Below, piece after piece: positions 35,164 to 43,641 of a stretch of DNA of 64,000 nucleotides. The translations under genes and the position numbers were made by a program. The notes beneath the pieces were generated by a model, which made no database searches, was not told where the DNA came from, and saw nothing but the letters and a program-made list of their open reading frames with translations. The stretch lies in assembly GCF_030269685.1 (NCBI RefSeq), contig NZ_BSTT01000002.1, positions 682,001-746,000 on the forward strand, written 5' to 3'. Position 1 is the first letter of the stretch; each line of letters starts with the position of its first letter. This DNA comes from Actinomycetospora sp. NBRC 106378. GTDB taxonomy: Bacteria > Actinomycetota > Actinomycetes > Mycobacteriales > Pseudonocardiaceae.

Positions 35164-38100
35164 GTGCTGCGCCTCGTCGCCGCGCTCGCGGCCCTGGTCG
35201 TCGGGATCGCGTCCGTCGTCGTGGCCCTCGCGGTGCCCGGCGCGCCGGTGGAGTCGTCGACGTCGACGGTGAGCTGGCCGCGCGCGGGAGCGGCGCCCGA
35301 GCCGACGACGCTGTTCCTCGTCCCGTACCGGCCGGTCTCGCTCGAGGTGACCGTCCCGTGCGGGGCCGTGCAGGCGGCGCGGGCCCGGACCGCGGACACG
35401 ACGGTGTTCGCGACCACGGTGGGCGCCCCCGCCGACGCCCTCGCCGTGCGGACGCGGGCCGCCACCGACGACGGCTCCGCCGCCCTCCAGGTGATCTCGA
35501 GCGGGCGCGTGGTGCCGGTCGAGGTCCCGGCGGACAACTGCGGGCTGCGGCTCGTCGCGGACGCCTCCGGCCTGACCGTGACCGTCGGCGACCGCGTCGC
35601 GGCCACCGTCCCCGGGGCCCCCGTCCCGGAGGTCTTCGCCGCCACGACCGACCTCACCGGCCGCGACGCCGACGGGCTCGCCCTCACGGCCCGGACCCCG
35701 GCGTGGTTCGACAACGCGCCCGCCCCGGAGAAGTCGGCCCTCCTCACGGCTCAGCCCCAGCTCGCCCTCGTCGGCCTGCTGCTCGTCCTGCTCGCCGGCG
35801 TCCTCGCCCCGCCGCGCCGCGGGGACCGGACCCTCCGCGAGTTCGCCTCGGTCCGCGGTCTCGCGATCGCGCGGACCCGCTGGCGCCGGGCCCGACGACG
35901 GGTCCGCGCGGCCGTCCTGCGCACGGTCGCGGCTCCGTGGGTGCTCGCCCGGTTCGCGGTGGACGCCGTCGTCGCCGTCGGCCTGGCCTGGTGGTCGATC
36001 GTGGGCCCGCTGACCGACGACGACGGCTTCGCCGCGGTGATCGCCCGCGAGATCCGCGACGGCGACGTCGGCAACTACTACCGCTGGTTCAACGCCTCCG
36101 AGGTCCCGTTCGCCACCAACCAGCGCCTCCTCGCGGGCTTCCTCGACGACGGGATCGGTCCGCTCGCGCTCCGGACGCCGAGCGTGCTGGCCGGGCTGCT
36201 GACCTGGGTGGTGCTGACCCGCGGCGTGCTGCGGCCCGCGCTCGGCCCGGCCGGTCGGAGCGTGGCGGTCCGTGCGCTCGCCGCGGTGGCGTTCGCGGTG
36301 TGGTGGCTGCCCTACGACCTCGGGACGCGCCCGGAGCCCGTCGTCGCGCTCGGGACGGTCGTCGTGACCGCCCTGGTGCTCCGCGCGGTCCGCCCGGCCA
36401 CCGGATACGTCGTCGGGCACCCCGTCGTCCTGCTCGCGGTCGCCGCCCTCGCCGCGGCGCTCACGATCACCGTCGCGCCCTCCGGGGTCATGACGGCGGC
36501 GCCCTTCCTGCTCTGCCTGCCCCGGGTGCTGCGGGCCCTGACCGCCGGCGAGCGGGAGGACGGCCGGGTCGCCCGGGTGACGCAGGCGGTCCTGCCGGCG
36601 GCGCACGTCGCGGTGGTCGTGGGTCTCGCCGCGGTCGCCCTCGTCGTCGTGTTCACCGACCAGTCGTGGCACGGGTTCGGCGTCGCGACCGAGATCCACC
36701 GCCAGATCGGCCCGAACCAGCCCTGGTACGCGGAGTGGCTGCGCTACGGCTACCTCTTCGGGGAGGACTCCTGGGGCGCGGCGGCCAAGCGGGTGCCGGT
36801 GGTCGTCGGGCTGGTGCTGGCGGGCACCGGGCTGGTGGTGCTGGCGCGCGGCTCCGGGGCGGAGCGGGGGCGGTCCTGCGACGGCGTGCTCGGCCGCGAG
36901 TCCGTCCTGCTCCTCGGTCTGCTGCCGGCGGGGTTCGGCCTGCTCGCGGTGACGCCCTCGAAGTGGTCGCACCACTACGGCGCGCTCGCCGGGTTCGGGG
37001 CGATCGGGATCGTGGCCACGGCCGTCGCGCTGTGGCGGGCGAGCCGGCACCGCGACCGGGTCGTCGCGGCGACCGCCGGTGTCGCGGCGCTGCTGCTCGC
37101 CCTCGGCGGCGCCTTCGCCTTCGCCGGCCCGAACGCCTGGTGGGCCTACTCCGGGTTCGGCATGCCGGGGTCGACGGGCCCGCAGCACCCGTTCGACGCG
37201 GTCGCCCTCTGGTTCCTGGTCGCCGTCGTGGCCGCCGTGGTGGCGGTCGTCGTCGTGGTGCGGTGGCAGCGGGCCCCCGACGACGGGCCGCCGCTGGTCG
37301 CCGCCGCGGTGGCCGCGGCCCCGCTGGTCCCCGCCGCGACCGCCGTCGTCGTCGTGGTGGTCTCGGTCCTGCTCCTCGGCTCGTCCTTCGCCACGGCCGC
37401 CGACCGCGGGGACCGGTACTCGCTCGCGGCGCAGAACCGGGCCGAGCTCGCCGGGACGCCGGGAGCGTGCGGGCTGCAGGACCGCGTCGAGGTGCTGCAG
37501 ACCGTTCCTGCCGGGCCGCTCACCCCGGTCCGGGGGTCGACGGCGACGATGTCCGGCTTCGTCGCGGACGGCGGGGCCGTCGACCCGCCCCCGCTGCGAC
37601 CGGACCAGACGGACGGGACCGACGGCACGCCCGACACCCGCGACGGCCGCTTCACGTGGGGGAGCCGCGCCGACGGGGACGGGTCGGTCGGGGAGATGAC
37701 CACCGGCTGGTTCGGGCTCACCCGGCCCACCGGGGACGAGGAGCTCGCCGTCGGCGTCGCCGGCCGCACCTCCGACGGCGCCTCGCTGACCTGGGAGTTC
37801 GGGCGGGGTGACCGGGTGGTCGGGGAACGGCCCGTCGTCGAGGACCCGGAACCCGACCGCGGGTACCGGGGCTACGCGGGCACCGCCGAGCAGGAGCGGC
37901 TCCAGGACGCCGGGGTCCGGCTCGACCGCTGGCGCACCGTCACCGTCCCGGCCGCCGAGGTCCCGGCAGGCGCCGACCGTGTGCGGCTGCGCGCGACCGA
38001 CGACCGCACCGACACGGGCGGCTGGATCGCCTTCACCGGCCCGCGGGTCGTCGCACCGGAGCCGCTCGACCGCTGGCTCGCCGACCGCGGACCGGTGCTC

Positions 38101-38550
38101 GTCGACTGGGCGATCGCGTTCGCGTGGCCGTGCGCGGGAGCGCTGCCGCGGGTCGCGGGCGGGGTCGCGCAGACCCCCGGCGCGATCATCACCACGCCGA
38201 CGGCACCCTTCGACCCGGTGCCCGGCGAGCGCACCACCAACCCCAGCCCGCCGGGCGACATCGTCCCGGAGCGCTGGACGGGCGGCACCGGCGGACTGTT
38301 CCTCGGGCAGGACTCGGGCGGCAGCTTCGCCGGGCTGGAGGCCGTCGGATCCCTGCGCGAGCTCGACACCCGCCTGCCCGACGAGCCCGGCCGGCGGTGG
38401 GGGCGTGTCCTCGTGCCGGACCTCGACGACCTGGGGACCGACCGGTACGACGTCGCGACGAGCACCCGGACCGTCCCGGGCACCGGGGGCGACCCGGCCC
38501 CGACGGTGGACCCGCAGGTGCGCTCACAGGGCGAAGCCACCTACCGGTAG
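35164..38550 (+). CDS. Arabinosyltransferase (EmbA/B/C family)
   Basis: About 1128 residues. An N-terminal membrane helix and luminal domain (VSWPRAG, LFLVPYRPVSLEVTVPC) precede the GT-C core with LTDDDGFAAVIAREI, the Emb catalytic acidic motif, then NYYRWFNASEVPF and further helices, and a C-terminal carbohydrate-binding region with WTGGTGGLFLGQDSGGSF. It adds arabinofuranose from decaprenylphosphoryl-arabinose to cell-wall arabinan and is the ethambutol target family. GTG at 35164 lacks a ribosome site. A CTG at 35059, seven bases after GGGAG, would add 35 residues and a cytoplasmic N-terminus. Its end overlaps the converging lyase gene by 10 bases. Confidence 0.94.
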   Translation: MLRLVAALAALVVGIASVVVALAVPGAPVESSTSTVSWPRAGAAPEPTTLFLVPYRPVSLEVTVPCGAVQAARARTADTTVFATTVGAPADALAVRTRAATDDGSAALQVISSGRVVPVEVPADNCGLRLVADASGLTVTVGDRVAATVPGAPVPEVFAATTDLTGRDADGLALTARTPAWFDNAPAPEKSALLTAQPQLALVGLLLVLLAGVLAPPRRGDRTLREFASVRGLAIARTRWRRARRRVRAAVLRTVAAPWVLARFAVDAVVAVGLAWWSIVGPLTDDDGFAAVIAREIRDGDVGNYYRWFNASEVPFATNQRLLAGFLDDGIGPLALRTPSVLAGLLTWVVLTRGVLRPALGPAGRSVAVRALAAVAFAVWWLPYDLGTRPEPVVALGTVVVTALVLRAVRPATGYVVGHPVVLLAVAALAAALTITVAPSGVMTAAPFLLCLPRVLRALTAGEREDGRVARVTQAVLPAAHVAVVVGLAAVALVVVFTDQSWHGFGVATEIHRQIGPNQPWYAEWLRYGYLFGEDSWGAAAKRVPVVVGLVLAGTGLVVLARGSGAERGRSCDGVLGRESVLLLGLLPAGFGLLAVTPSKWSHHYGALAGFGAIGIVATAVALWRASRHRDRVVAATAGVAALLLALGGAFAFAGPNAWWAYSGFGMPGSTGPQHPFDAVALWFLVAVVAAVVAVVVVVRWQRAPDDGPPLVAAAVAAAPLVPAATAVVVVVVSVLLLGSSFATAADRGDRYSLAAQNRAELAGTPGACGLQDRVEVLQTVPAGPLTPVRGSTATMSGFVADGGAVDPPPLRPDQTDGTDGTPDTRDGRFTWGSRADGDGSVGEMTTGWFGLTRPTGDEELAVGVAGRTSDGASLTWEFGRGDRVVGERPVVEDPEPDRGYRGYAGTAEQERLQDAGVRLDRWRTVTVPAAEVPAGADRVRLRATDDRTDTGGWIAFTGPRVVAPEPLDRWLADRGPVLVDWAIAFAWPCAGALPRVAGGVAQTPGAIITTPTAPFDPVPGERTTNPSPPGDIVPERWTGGTGGLFLGQDSGGSFAGLEAVGSLRELDTRLPDEPGRRWGRVLVPDLDDLGTDRYDVATSTRTVPGTGGDPAPTVDPQVRSQGEATYR

Positions 38551-39434
38551 CGCTGCTCCAGCTCCCGCACCTCGGAGATCCCCACGACCTCGGTGAAGGC
38601 GTCGAGACCGGGCACGTCGAGCTGCTCCAGGGCGCCGGTGGGGGAGCCGTGCTCGGTCAGGTGCTCCAGCATCTCGCGCACCCCCGAGGCGGCGGCGAGC
38701 AGCGTCGACACCGGGTAGAGCACGAGCGCGAACCCGAGCTCGGCGAGCCGGGAGAGCGGCGGCAGCGGGGTGCGCCCGCCCTCGGCGCCGTTGAACACGA
38801 GCGGGTGACCGGACAGGGCCGACGCGACCTTCTCCAGGTCGTCGCCGGAGGTGGGGGCCTCGACGAACAGCAGGTCCGCCCCGGCGTCGGCGAACGCCCG
38901 GGCCCGCTCGATCGCGGCGTCCACGCCGAACATCTGGGCGGCGTCGGTGCGGGCGATGAGGACCAGGTCGGGGTCGGTCCGCGCGTCCACGGCGGCCCGG
39001 ATCTTGGCCACCATCTCCTCGAGCGGCACGACCTCCTTGCCGGCCAGGTGCCCGCACTTCTTCGGCATCACCTGGTCCTCGAGGTGCAGCCCCGCCACGC
39101 CGGCCTGCTCGTACTCGCGCACGGTGCGGATGACGTTGATCGGGTTGCCGTAGCCGGTGTCGGCGTCGGCGATCAGCGGCACGTCGATCACCGACGCCAT
39201 CCGCCGCGCGTTGTCGACCATCTCGGCCTGCCCGAGGAGCCCGACGTCGGGACGCCCGAGCAACGAGGCCGTGGTGCCGAAGCCGGTCATGTAGACGACG
39301 TCGAACCCGGCCTGCTCCACGAGGCGCGCGGTGAGCGCGTCGTAGGCCCCGGGGGCGACGACGGGGCGTCCCGACCCGAGCAGCGCACGCAACCGCGCCC
39401 GACGTCCGCTGGGGTGGCTCAGCAGATCCGCCAT
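38541..39434 (-). CDS. Isocitrate lyase/PEP mutase family protein
   Basis: 297 residues, a TIM barrel of the ICL/PEP mutase superfamily. LIADADTGYGNP and GLHLEDQVMPKKCGHLAGK carry the metal-binding acids and the KKCGH catalytic-loop motif of lyases. LIARTDAAQMFG follows. It probably cleaves a 2-hydroxy or 2-methyl dicarboxylate (2-methylisocitrate lyase-like) or decarboxylates oxaloacetate. It is divergent from a GntR gene, and two matched palindromes lie between them, so it is probably regulated by that GntR protein. Confidence 0.92.
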   Translation of the reverse strand: MADLLSHPSGRRARLRALLGSGRPVVAPGAYDALTARLVEQAGFDVVYMTGFGTTASLLGRPDVGLLGQAEMVDNARRMASVIDVPLIADADTGYGNPINVIRTVREYEQAGVAGLHLEDQVMPKKCGHLAGKEVVPLEEMVAKIRAAVDARTDPDLVLIARTDAAQMFGVDAAIERARAFADAGADLLFVEAPTSGDDLEKVASALSGHPLVFNGAEGGRTPLPPLSRLAELGFALVLYPVSTLLAAASGVREMLEHLTEHGSPTGALEQLDVPGLDAFTEVVGISEVRELEQRYR

Positions 39435-39449
39435 GACCCGTCCCTCCTC

Positions 39450-39461
39450 GTTGTGTACAAC
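39450..39461. promoter_or_regulatory. GntR (FCD) operator 1
   Basis: GTTGT-GT-ACAAC is a perfect dyad 16 bases upstream of the lyase start codon. It matches the TTGTnnACAA type of site used by FCD-family GntR regulators and resembles a second site at 39503-39514. It is probably bound by the product of the divergent GntR gene. Confidence 0.65.
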
Positions 39462-39502
39462 CGCGCAAACTTTTCCTGGAACTGTGCCGCCCGACACCCT
39501 AC

Positions 39503-39514
39503 GTTGCACACAAC
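39503..39514. promoter_or_regulatory. GntR (FCD) operator 2
   Basis: GTTGC-AC-ACAAC differs from operator 1 by one arm position and by the centre. It lies 19 bases before the GntR start and 53 bases from operator 1 (five helical turns), consistent with cooperative binding across the divergent promoters. Confidence 0.6.
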
Positions 39515-39532
39515 GACCGGAGGGAGGATGCA

Positions 39533-40168
39533 GTGCCGACGACCACGAGCCGCGCCCATGTCGCGCTCCGGGAATCGATCCTGCGCGGCGAGCTCGTCCC
39601 CGGTGCGCACCTCGGGGAGGTCGAGATCGCCGACCGGCTCGGTGTCTCACGCACCCCGGTCCGCGAGGCGTTGTCCCGGCTCGCCGCCGAGGGGCTCGTG
39701 GAGGTGCTGCCACACCGGGGCGCACGGGTCGTGAGCTTCTCGACGGCCGACCTCGACGGCATCTTCGACGTCCGCCTCGCCCTCGAGCCGCAGGCGACCG
39801 GCCGCGCGGCCGCGCGCGTCACCGCGGCCGACCTGGACGCGCTCGACGACCTCGCCCACCGCATGGTCGCCGTCGGCGCCCCCGGTCCGGAGCAGGACCT
39901 CGACGCCCTCGTCCCGCTCAACCGTGACTTCCACGCCCGGCTGCTCGACGTGGCCGACGCGCCGGCGCTGTCCACCGCGCTCGCGAACGTGGTGCACACC
40001 CCCGTCGTCCTGAGGACCTTCCACGCCTACGACGCGGCCTCGCTGGCCCGCAGCCTCGCCCACCACGTCGAGATGGTCGCCGCGCTGCGCGTGGGCGACG
40101 CGGACTGGGCGAGCGCGGTCATGCGCAGCCACATCGGCAACGCCCGAGCGGTGATGGTGACGCGATGA
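39533..40168 (+). CDS. GntR-family regulator, FCD subfamily
   Basis: 211 residues. The winged helix has LGEVEIADRLGVSRTPVREALSRL. The FCD domain has LNRDFHARLLDVAD and HHVEMVAALRVGD, supplying the ligand/metal-binding histidines. GTG at 39533 follows GGAGGGAGG. The last codons overlap the isochorismatase-family gene (ATGA). It likely represses both its own operon and the divergent lyase through the two TTG(T/C)nnACAA palindromes. Confidence 0.94.
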   Translation: MPTTTSRAHVALRESILRGELVPGAHLGEVEIADRLGVSRTPVREALSRLAAEGLVEVLPHRGARVVSFSTADLDGIFDVRLALEPQATGRAAARVTAADLDALDDLAHRMVAVGAPGPEQDLDALVPLNRDFHARLLDVADAPALSTALANVVHTPVVLRTFHAYDAASLARSLAHHVEMVAALRVGDADWASAVMRSHIGNARAVMVTR

Positions 40169-40821
40169 GCAGCAATCCTCGGGGAGATGCAGCGGAGCGG
40201 AACTCGACCAGTCCGCACGGCAGCAACTTCGCCGGACGCGTCGGCTGGGGGAGCAGCCCCGCCGTCGTCGTCGTGGACCTGGTGCGCGCCTACACCGAGC
40301 CCGGCGGGCCGTTCTTCCTCGACGGGCAGCAGGACGGCGTGCTCGCGGCGACGGTGGAGCTGGTCGCGGCGGCGCGGGCGGCGACGGTGCCCGTCGTCTG
40401 GACGGTCGTGCAGTACGCCGCCGACCTGTCCGACGGAGGTTTCTTCGCTGCGAAGGTGCCCGCGCTCGCGTGCTTCGCCGAGGGTGCCGACGGCGGGTGG
40501 GGCGAGCTCGCGCTGGCCCCCGCGGCCGACGACGCGCTGCTGGTGAAGCAGCATGCGTCCGCCTTCGCCGGGACCTCGCTCGCGGGGACGTTGCGCGCGC
40601 GGGGGATCGACACGGTCGTCGTGGCCGGCGTCTCGACCTCGGGCTGCGTGCGCGCCACGGCGACCGACGCGCTCGCCGCCGGCTTCCGCCCCGTCGTCGT
40701 CGCGGAGGCCTGCGGTGACCGGAGCGCGCCGCTGCACGAGAACAACCTGGCCGATCTCGACGCGAAGTACGCCGACGTCGTCGGACTCGCCGAAGCCCTC
40801 ACCCACCTCGGAGGTAGATAG
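40165..40821 (+). CDS. Isochorismatase-family cysteine hydrolase (amidohydrolase)
   Basis: 218 residues. The catalytic triad is visible: Asp in VVVVDLVRAY, Lys in LLVKQHASAF and Cys in GVSTSGCVRATA. SGCVRATATDAL and NLADLDAKYADVV resemble N-carbamoylsarcosine amidase and maleamate amidase more than isochorismatase, so hydrolysis of a carbamoyl or amide bond is likely. It lies between the GntR regulator and a RutA-like monooxygenase with no gaps, so it may act on the monooxygenase product as RutB does in uracil breakdown. Confidence 0.9.
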   Translation: MSSNPRGDAAERNSTSPHGSNFAGRVGWGSSPAVVVVDLVRAYTEPGGPFFLDGQQDGVLAATVELVAAARAATVPVVWTVVQYAADLSDGGFFAAKVPALACFAEGADGGWGELALAPAADDALLVKQHASAFAGTSLAGTLRARGIDTVVVAGVSTSGCVRATATDALAAGFRPVVVAEACGDRSAPLHENNLADLDAKYADVVGLAEALTHLGGR

Positions 40822-41910
40822 ATGCAGTACGGCGTGTTCATCCCCAACGCCACGAACGGCTACATCATCTCGACGGGCAGCCCGCAGTACCGGCCCAGCT
40901 TCGCGCACAACGTCGCGATCACGCAGGAGGCCGAGAAGCAGGGCCTCGACTTCGTGCTGTCGATGATGAAGCACCGCGGGACGGGCGGGCCGAGCGACTT
41001 CTGGGGCGAGTGCCTCGAGTCGTTCACACTGTTCGGCGGGCTCGCGGCGGTCACCGACCGGATCGGGCTCTACCCGTCGGTGACGACCCTCGCGACCCAC
41101 CCGATCATGGCCGCCCGCATGGTCGCGACGCTCGACGAGATCTCCGGCGGGCGCTGCGGGCTCAACATCGTCACCGGCTGGAACAAGCCGGAGTACACGC
41201 AGATGGGCCTGTGGCCGGGCGACGACTACTTCAACCGGCGCTACGAGTACGCCGCGGAGTACGTGCAGGTCCTGCGGGCCCTGTGGAGCGAGGGCCCGAC
41301 GACGTTCCACGGCGAGTTCTTCGACTTCGACGAGGCCGACATGCGGCCCAAGCCGCTGCACACCCCGACCGTCGTGTGCGCGGGGCAGTCGCCCGCCGGG
41401 CAGGCGTTCACCGCGAAGTACGGCGACCGGAACTTCATCATGGCCGAGCGCTCGAAGGTCGGGTCGATCGCGGGCGGGGTGCGCGACCTCAGCGCGGGCG
41501 AGGGACGCGACGTGGGCACCTTCGCGCTCTACTGCATCATCGCCGAGGAGACCGACGAGGCCGCCGACGCGCTCTGCGACCACATCGTCGCGAACGCCGA
41601 CCTCGAGGCCATCAGCTACATGACGACGGGGGCCTCGCTGGACACCAACCCCGACGGCACCTCCGCGCAGCTGCTCGCGTCGCTGGAGCGTCCGGCGGCG
41701 GAGGGGAACATGGCGTTCCTGTCGCTCCCGGTCATCAAGGGCTCCTACGAGCGGGTCGCCGCGCAGCTCGACGAGATCGCCGTGACCACCGGGATCACCG
41801 GCGCCCTGCTCACGTGGCCGGACTTCGTGGACGGCGTCACCAAGTTCGGCGAGCGGGTCAAGCCGCTGCTCAAGGAGGCCGCGCAGCCGGAGGTGGCCGC
41901 CACCCGATAA
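40822..41910 (+). CDS. RutA-like flavin-dependent (luciferase-like) monooxygenase
   Basis: 362 residues of the LLM flavin family. Residues MQYGVFIPNATNGYIIST, LEISGGRCGLNIVTGW-type segments (ISGGRCGLNIVTGWNKPEY), QMGLWPGDDYFNRRY and VVCAGQSPAGQAF closely follow E. coli RutA, the pyrimidine monooxygenase that opens the uracil ring using FMNH2 and O2. A partner amidohydrolase is adjacent, but the remaining rut genes and a flavin reductase are absent here, so the substrate may be another N-heterocycle. The ATG follows the isochorismatase-family stop directly with GGAGG upstream. Confidence 0.9.
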   Translation: MQYGVFIPNATNGYIISTGSPQYRPSFAHNVAITQEAEKQGLDFVLSMMKHRGTGGPSDFWGECLESFTLFGGLAAVTDRIGLYPSVTTLATHPIMAARMVATLDEISGGRCGLNIVTGWNKPEYTQMGLWPGDDYFNRRYEYAAEYVQVLRALWSEGPTTFHGEFFDFDEADMRPKPLHTPTVVCAGQSPAGQAFTAKYGDRNFIMAERSKVGSIAGGVRDLSAGEGRDVGTFALYCIIAEETDEAADALCDHIVANADLEAISYMTTGASLDTNPDGTSAQLLASLERPAAEGNMAFLSLPVIKGSYERVAAQLDEIAVTTGITGALLTWPDFVDGVTKFGERVKPLLKEAAQPEVAATR

Positions 41911-41918
41911 TCGGGGGC

Positions 41919-42437
41919 GTGAGCGTGCTGTCCCCGCCCCAGGTGCCGATGCTCTTCGTCGAACTCGACGCCGTCCGCAAGACCGAGGCCGACCTCGGGC
42001 GGCCCCACCGTGGGCCGCTCGACGTCGAGGTCCACCTGGACGCGGTGGAGCGGCTGCGTCTGTGGAAGGCCGGCGGCGGGCGGGCCGTCGGCTTCGCCCA
42101 CCTGCCGGCCGTGGCCCGGGGGGAGCTCGGCGAGGACATGGCGGTCCGCCTGCTCTGGACGATCCACGAGCGGGCGGGCAACCCCTTTGACACGCTCGTG
42201 CACTGCCCGCACGACCCGGACGCCCCCACGCCCGACCTGTCCCGCTGCTGGTGCCGGCCGCCGCTGCCCGGCCTCCTCATCGCGGGGCAGGAGCAGGTGG
42301 CGCTGCGCCAGCGGGAGCGCTACCCGGTCTGGATGGCGCTCGTCGTCGCCGCGAGCGACCCGGTGCGAGCCTGCGCCGCGGGCCTCGGGCTCGACGTCGT
42401 CGACGCCGCAGCGTGGCGCTGGGGCGCGGCCGGGTGA
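41919..42437 (+). CDS. HAD-IIIA-like protein with zinc loop but lacking the DxD nucleophile
   Basis: 172 residues. VHCPHDPD, about ten residues, then CWCRPPLPGLLI is the zinc-binding loop of GmhB/histidinol-phosphatase-type HAD enzymes (CxH...CxCRKPxPG). Where motif I DxDGT should stand the sequence is MLFVELDAVRKTE, so the nucleophile aspartate pair is missing and catalysis by the HAD mechanism is doubtful. GTG at 41919 is the likely start, with ATG 41949 an alternative. It follows the RutA-like gene by 8 bases and may share its transcript. Confidence 0.65.
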   Translation: MSVLSPPQVPMLFVELDAVRKTEADLGRPHRGPLDVEVHLDAVERLRLWKAGGGRAVGFAHLPAVARGELGEDMAVRLLWTIHERAGNPFDTLVHCPHDPDAPTPDLSRCWCRPPLPGLLIAGQEQVALRQRERYPVWMALVVAASDPVRACAAGLGLDVVDAAAWRWGAAG

Positions 42438-42561
42438 TGTTCCGCGGCTCACCGTCCGGTACGCGCTGACCTGGGCGAATGACGTCGAACGTCCCGTGGC
42501 CGGGAGGTGAGCGGCAGGTGTATGCCGGAGGCACACACCGTCGCTCCGGGGAGCGTGTGAC

Positions 42562-42942
42562 ATGCCCGACCGCCCGATGTCCGACCGCAAGCACGTGGTG
42601 CCCGCGCCCCCGTCGCACTGCTGGGAGGTCCGCGGGTGGCAGCCGCCGCCCCCGCCGTCGGAGGAACGGACCGGCTGGCACACGGTGGCCTTCTGTCCCT
42701 CCCACGACGACGCGGTGGTCATCGCCCACGCGCTCGTCGCCGGGAACGGTCCCGACGGCGGGGTCGGGCTCGCGTCGGTGCCCGCCCGGCCGTTCGAGTA
42801 CGTCGAGGTGTGGGGACCGTCGGAGGAGGAAGGGGGCCGTTCGCACAGCTGCGAGCGCTATCCCGAGCCCGACGTGGACGAGCGGCGCGCGATGTGGCTG
42901 CGCGCGGCGTCGTCGTTGTACACCGACGGATTGTCCGTCTGA
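42562..42942 (+). CDS. Hypothetical protein (126 aa)
   Basis: 126 residues with an N-terminal Pro-rich segment (WQPPPPPSEE), WHTVAFCPSHDDAVVIAHALV in the middle and an acidic C-terminus ending SLYTDGLSV. GGGGAG lies ahead of the ATG. Codon use is normal for the window. I recognise no family and see no signal peptide or membrane helix. The 3' end contains a dyad that may act as an operator for the next gene. Confidence 0.65.
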   Translation: MPDRPMSDRKHVVPAPPSHCWEVRGWQPPPPPSEERTGWHTVAFCPSHDDAVVIAHALVAGNGPDGGVGLASVPARPFEYVEVWGPSEEEGGRSHSCERYPEPDVDERRAMWLRAASSLYTDGLSV

Positions 42943-42945
42943 TAC
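42916..42945 (+). promoter_or_regulatory. Predicted promoter and dyad upstream of the TetR gene
   Basis: TTGTAC (42916-42921) and TGATAC (42940-42945) are separated by 18 bases. Between them lies GACGGA-TTG-TCCGTC (42925-42939), a perfect 6-base dyad, a good position for repression by the TetR protein encoded just downstream. Confidence 0.4.
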
Positions 42946-42960
42946 CCCTCGACCCGTGCA

Positions 42961-42980
42961 CGGAAGCGCATGCGCCTCCG
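42961..42980 (+). promoter_or_regulatory. Palindrome upstream of the TetR gene
   Basis: CGGAAGCGCATGCGCCTCCG is a 20-base near-perfect palindrome (one mismatched pair) 16 bases before the TetR start. It shares the CGGA end with the dyad at 42925. It could be a TetR operator. Confidence 0.45.
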
Positions 42981-42995
42981 TGACAGGATAGATGC

Positions 42996-43601
42996 ATGGG
43001 GTCGGCCACACGGGATGCGTTCTTCGACGCCGCGCTCGGGCTGCTGGCTCAGGGCCACGACGACGGCACCCACCACGACGGGGTCGTCCGGACCGGGCTG
43101 AAGCTCGCGCCCCTGTGCCGCGCCGTGGGCGTGACCACCGGGTCCTTCTACCACCACTTCGACGGGTGGGACGGATTCGTCGTCGCGCTGCTCGAGCACT
43201 GGGAGACCACCGAGACCGCCCGTCTGGTGGAGGCCGCCGCGCAGGAGGCCGACGCCTCGGAGCGGCTGGCCCTGCTCACCCATCTCGCGCTGACCTTCCC
43301 GCACGAGGCCGAGTCCGCGATCCGGGCGTGGGCCCACCTCGACACGCGGGTCGGGCAGGTCCAGCGCCGGGTGGACGACGCGCGCCGGGAGGCCGTGGCC
43401 GCCTGCCTGCGGGAACTGCGCCCGGAGGACGGCGAGGATCTCGCCGCCCTCGCGGTCGACGCCCTGGTCGGCTTCCAGTCGCGGCTGCGTCCCCTGGACA
43501 CCGACGTGCTGCGGCGGCGGTTCACCCTGATCCTGCGCCTGGCCGGCCTGCCGACCCCCGACGGGCTCCTCCCGCGGACCCCGACCGGGTGCGCCCGCTG
43601 A
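42996..43601 (+). CDS. TetR-family transcriptional regulator
   Basis: 201 residues. The helix-turn-helix is LKLAPLCRAVGVTTGSFYHHFDGWDGFVVALL, with the usual GSFYHHF turn (only short parts quoted: VGVTTGSFYHHF). The C-terminal ligand-binding part has no assignable specificity. It lies 40 bases upstream of the AtuA-family gene on the same strand and probably controls the AtuA/CoA-transferase genes. The motif is listed in two parts because of its length. Confidence 0.9.
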   Translation: MGSATRDAFFDAALGLLAQGHDDGTHHDGVVRTGLKLAPLCRAVGVTTGSFYHHFDGWDGFVVALLEHWETTETARLVEAAAQEADASERLALLTHLALTFPHEAESAIRAWAHLDTRVGQVQRRVDDARREAVAACLRELRPEDGEDLAALAVDALVGFQSRLRPLDTDVLRRRFTLILRLAGLPTPDGLLPRTPTGCAR

Positions 43602-43641
43602 GGCAGCGATCCCGGAGCGCGCGCCGCTAGGGTGATCGTCC

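Noticed and set aside
34615-37188. 857-codon minus-strand frame across the arabinosyltransferase
   Set aside because: It is the antisense shadow of a recognised Emb gene with its catalytic motif on the plus strand.
42562-42942. 126-residue protein as a toxin or antitoxin
   Set aside because: No family motif, no paired small gene and normal codon use; left as hypothetical.
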